Assembly: GCA_964472545.1 (NCBI GenBank)
Contig: CAYYNP010000359.1
Span: 1-9,505 of the forward strand
DNA: 9,505 bases
From: CAYYNP01 sp964472545
Lineage (GTDB): Bacteria; Planctomycetota; Planctomycetia; Pirellulales; Thermoguttaceae
Direction of reading: 5' to 3'
Shown: positions 7,923-9,505 of the stretch, one piece after another
Layout: each line of letters starts with the position of its first letter
Numbering within the stretch: position 1 is the first letter of the stretch
Program-made: the position numbers and the translations under genes
The notes under the pieces: generated by a model
What the model saw: the letters and a program-made list of their open reading frames with translations, nothing else
Told to the model about the DNA's origin: nothing
Database searches by the model: none

Positions 7923-8003
7923 GGGTGCCACTGCTGGCTTGTCCAGCAGTGCCTTGAAGTGTCCAGAGACGCTGCACTGCTGGACAAGCAAGCAGTGGCA
8001 CCC
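7923..8003. repeat. Nested-palindrome (REP/MITE-like) element B, 81 bp
   Basis: Two 29-base arms (7923-7951 and 7975-8003) are inverted repeats with a single mismatch, separated by 23 bases. The left arm is itself a hairpin, CACTGCTGG and CCAGCAGTG around CTTGT; the right arm folds with a 7-bp stem. The element lies between the end of paralog 4 and the start of paralog 3. As a minus-strand transcript it would form a very stable structure but has no T-run, so it may protect or attenuate the transcript rather than act as a standard terminator. I recall similar sequences between genes of Pirellula-type planctomycetes, but copy number is not checked. Confidence 0.75.
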
Positions 8004-8017
8004 GCGAGATTCTCGCG
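8003..8017. repeat. Short perfect hairpin next to element B
   Basis: CGCGAGATTCTCGCG is a 6-bp GC-rich stem with loop ATT, directly joined to the right end of element B and 33 bp after the paralog 4 stop. There is no T-run on either side, so it is not called a terminator. Confidence 0.5.
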
Positions 8018-8049
8018 AGATATTTCTCACCCTTCTGTTGCCACTCTTC

Positions 8050-9399
8050 TCAAATCCTCCACGGCGTTCGCATTGCCCGGAAGCACAATCGGTTGGCTTC
8101 CTCGTCGCCGATGAACTCTTCCTTGGCCGGATCCCACTTCAACGCCCGACGAGTCCAATGGGCTATGCAGCCGAGGTGCGAAACGGTCGTCGAACGGCAG
8201 CCGACCGCCACGTCACAGGCCGGCACGTCGCGCGACTTGATGCAGTTGAGCCAGTTCTGATGATGATTGGCCACCGGATGCCACGGCCCACCGTCCGGCG
8301 CGGGGCCTTCGACGATCGACGCCGGATGGCTTTGCAGGTAACCGCCGCGGCCGACGTGGATCCAACCTTCGTCGCCGACGTACAACGCCCCGAAGTTCTG
8401 TAATCGTGTGCTGACGTTCCAGCCTTCCGGCACGAGATGCTGTTGGGGGTCGAGATGCCAGGGCACCACTTGCAGCAGCACGTCGCCCGGATACTTGTAC
8501 GTCAGCGAAGGCACGTCGCCCGTTTCCGGCGGGATCACCTCGACCGGGCCGCTCTGGTCCATCCCCAGGGCCCACTGCACGATGTCGACGGCGTGTACCG
8601 CGTTGCTGGTCAGGTTGCCACCGCCGAAGTCGCGGCAGAAATGCCACGGCACCACGTGTGGCGGCTTTCCGTAGATGTGGAACCGGCCGTTGAACTCCCG
8701 CCACGGGGCCGGGCCGAGCCAGAGATCCCAGTCGAGTCCCTCCGGCACCGGTTGGGCGGGCAGGCTCACGTCGGTACACGTGCCGGGGAAGGCCACGTAG
8801 ACGATCTTCACCTTGCCGATCCGGCCGGCTTGCACGAGCCCGGCCGCCTTGATGAACTCCGGCGTCGACCGCTGTTGCAAACCGATCTGTCCCACGCGAG
8901 CGTAGCGCCGGGCCGCGTCGGCCATCGCCCGGGCCTCGCGGATCGTTTTGGAGATCGGCTTCTCCGTATAAAAGTCCTTGCCCGCCTTGGCCGCCATCAC
9001 CGTGGCCAGGCCGTGCCAGTTGTCGCCGGTGGCGATGGTCACCGCGTCGATATCGTCGCGCCCCAGCAGGTCGCGAAGATCGTTGTAGGCCTCACAGCCG
9101 CGGAACTTCCCGTCAGGCTCGCTGGCCGCATAAGTCTGTTCGACCGTCTTCTTGGCGTCTTCCCGCCGCCATCGGTCGACGTCGCAGACGGCCACCACCT
9201 GGGCCTCCGGGCATCCCAGGCAGATGCGCACGTGCCCCCGGCCCATCATCCCCACGCCGATCGAGCCGATCGCAATCCGCTCGCTCGGCGCCGGCCGCCC
9301 TTCGCCACCCAACGCGCTGGAAGCCACCATATACGGCACCGCCACCGTAGCAGGTATCCCCCGAAGAAAGGCACGTCGCGATATCGATAGGTCCGTCAT
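8050..9399 (-). CDS. Tat-exported Gfo/Idh/MocA oxidoreductase, paralog 4 (449 aa)
   Basis: The start is the ATG at 9397-9399, with AGGAG 6 bases upstream and the Tat motif SRRAFLR (Arg8-Arg9) in the right place; the 31 codons that stay open upstream cross a palindromic repeat and are rejected. The Rossmann segment is SIGVGMMGRG at 46-55, EKP is at 146-148, and DWDLWLGPAPW is at 223-233. The active-site region is TSNAVHAVDIVQW, with Ser265 in place of the usual first Asp, then His269 and Asp272. The loop GDEGWIHVGRGG is at 342-353. It is the longest paralog: extra length lies around residues 91-103 (before CEAYNDLRD) and in an HLDPQQHLVPEGW insert at about 315-327. The tail WDPAKEEFIGDEEANR to RTPWRI is very like paralog 1. 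It is separated from paralog 3 by 239 bp and element B, so it is probably its own unit. The substrate is unknown. Confidence 0.95.
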   Translation of the reverse strand: MTDLSISRRAFLRGIPATVAVPYMVASSALGGEGRPAPSERIAIGSIGVGMMGRGHVRICLGCPEAQVVAVCDVDRWRREDAKKTVEQTYAASEPDGKFRGCEAYNDLRDLLGRDDIDAVTIATGDNWHGLATVMAAKAGKDFYTEKPISKTIREARAMADAARRYARVGQIGLQQRSTPEFIKAAGLVQAGRIGKVKIVYVAFPGTCTDVSLPAQPVPEGLDWDLWLGPAPWREFNGRFHIYGKPPHVVPWHFCRDFGGGNLTSNAVHAVDIVQWALGMDQSGPVEVIPPETGDVPSLTYKYPGDVLLQVVPWHLDPQQHLVPEGWNVSTRLQNFGALYVGDEGWIHVGRGGYLQSHPASIVEGPAPDGGPWHPVANHHQNWLNCIKSRDVPACDVAVGCRSTTVSHLGCIAHWTRRALKWDPAKEEFIGDEEANRLCFRAMRTPWRI

Positions 9400-9420
9400 C
9401 GACTTCTCCTGGTGTATGAG

Positions 9421-9431
9421 TTGACTGTCAA
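9421..9431. promoter_or_regulatory. Small palindrome upstream of paralog 4, possible operator
   Basis: TTGACTGTCAA is a perfect 5-bp inverted repeat around one base, 21 bp before the start codon of paralog 4 and just before its ribosome site. The minus-strand TTGACA in it looks like a -35 box, but there is no -10 at the right spacing. An operator is possible; chance is also possible for so short a site. Confidence 0.2.
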
Positions 9432-9453
9432 TCAATGCGTGCTCCACTTCGCT

Positions 9454-9477
9454 CATACCCACACAAGCGTGGGCATG
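9454..9477. repeat. Short palindromic repeat (element C) upstream of paralog 4
   Basis: CCCAC and GTGGG pair around ACAAGC (9458-9473), extended by CAT and ATG across one mismatch. It is followed by GGCACCC, which also ends element B. I recall this kind of sequence as a frequent intergenic repeat in planctomycetes; one copy here cannot prove it. Confidence 0.45.
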
Positions 9478-9505
9478 GCACCCATTACTCACTCCGTTTC
9501 ACCCC

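Noticed and set aside
8003..8017. Terminator of paralog 4
   Set aside because: The hairpin is strong but lacks a T-run in the direction of transcription.
9400..9492. N-terminal extension of paralog 4 from an upstream start
   Set aside because: It would translate a palindromic repeat and push the twin-arginine motif about 40 residues in; the ATG at 9399 has a good ribosome site.

Overview
The window looks like planctomycete DNA, probably Pirellulales-like, although a related PVC-group bacterium is possible. The reasons are high GC, four tandem Tat-exported Gfo/Idh/MocA oxidoreductases that share an LGPAPW-type signature and an R-x-PW carboxyl end, two exported HEAT-repeat proteins, and palindromic repeats between genes. 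This rests on family knowledge; there is no rRNA or other direct taxonomic marker. Every supported gene is on the minus strand, so transcription runs from high to low coordinates.

In transcription order: oxidoreductase paralog 4 (9399-8050); a 239-bp gap with a nested-palindrome repeat (element B); paralog 3 (7810-6551); a 59-bp gap; paralog 2 (6491-5223); then a block of about 1 kb with a small PD-(D/E)XK nuclease-like gene of the GxxExxY family (4955-4560), bracketed by eight degenerate repeat clusters. Next come paralog 1 (4166-2937); an 81-bp gap; an exported 255-aa HEAT protein (2855-2088); a 386-bp gap holding a second nested-palindrome repeat (element A) and a strong terminator hairpin; a 455-aa exported HEAT protein with a TTG start (1701-334); and, 27 bp further on, a lipoprotein with VDPP repeats that runs off the left edge (306-1). 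Four groups are plausible: paralog 4 alone, paralogs 3-2, paralog 1 with HEAT-255, and HEAT-455 with the lipoprotein.

The oxidoreductases, HEAT proteins and lipoprotein all carry export signals. The cluster therefore looks like an envelope-located set of NAD(P)-dependent, sugar-type oxidoreductases with scaffold-like partners. No substrate can be read from the sequence. The four paralogs keep different subsets of the usual D-x3-H-x2-D active-site pattern, which suggests different substrates or roles.

The least ordinary part is the GxxExxY block. It is visibly less GC-rich than its neighbours and is surrounded by short units close to CRGGATTRA, in both orientations. One cluster supplies the stop codon of paralog 2 and another touches the stop codon of the nuclease-like gene. 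It reads like a small repeat-associated cassette inserted into the oxidoreductase cluster, but mobility is inference.
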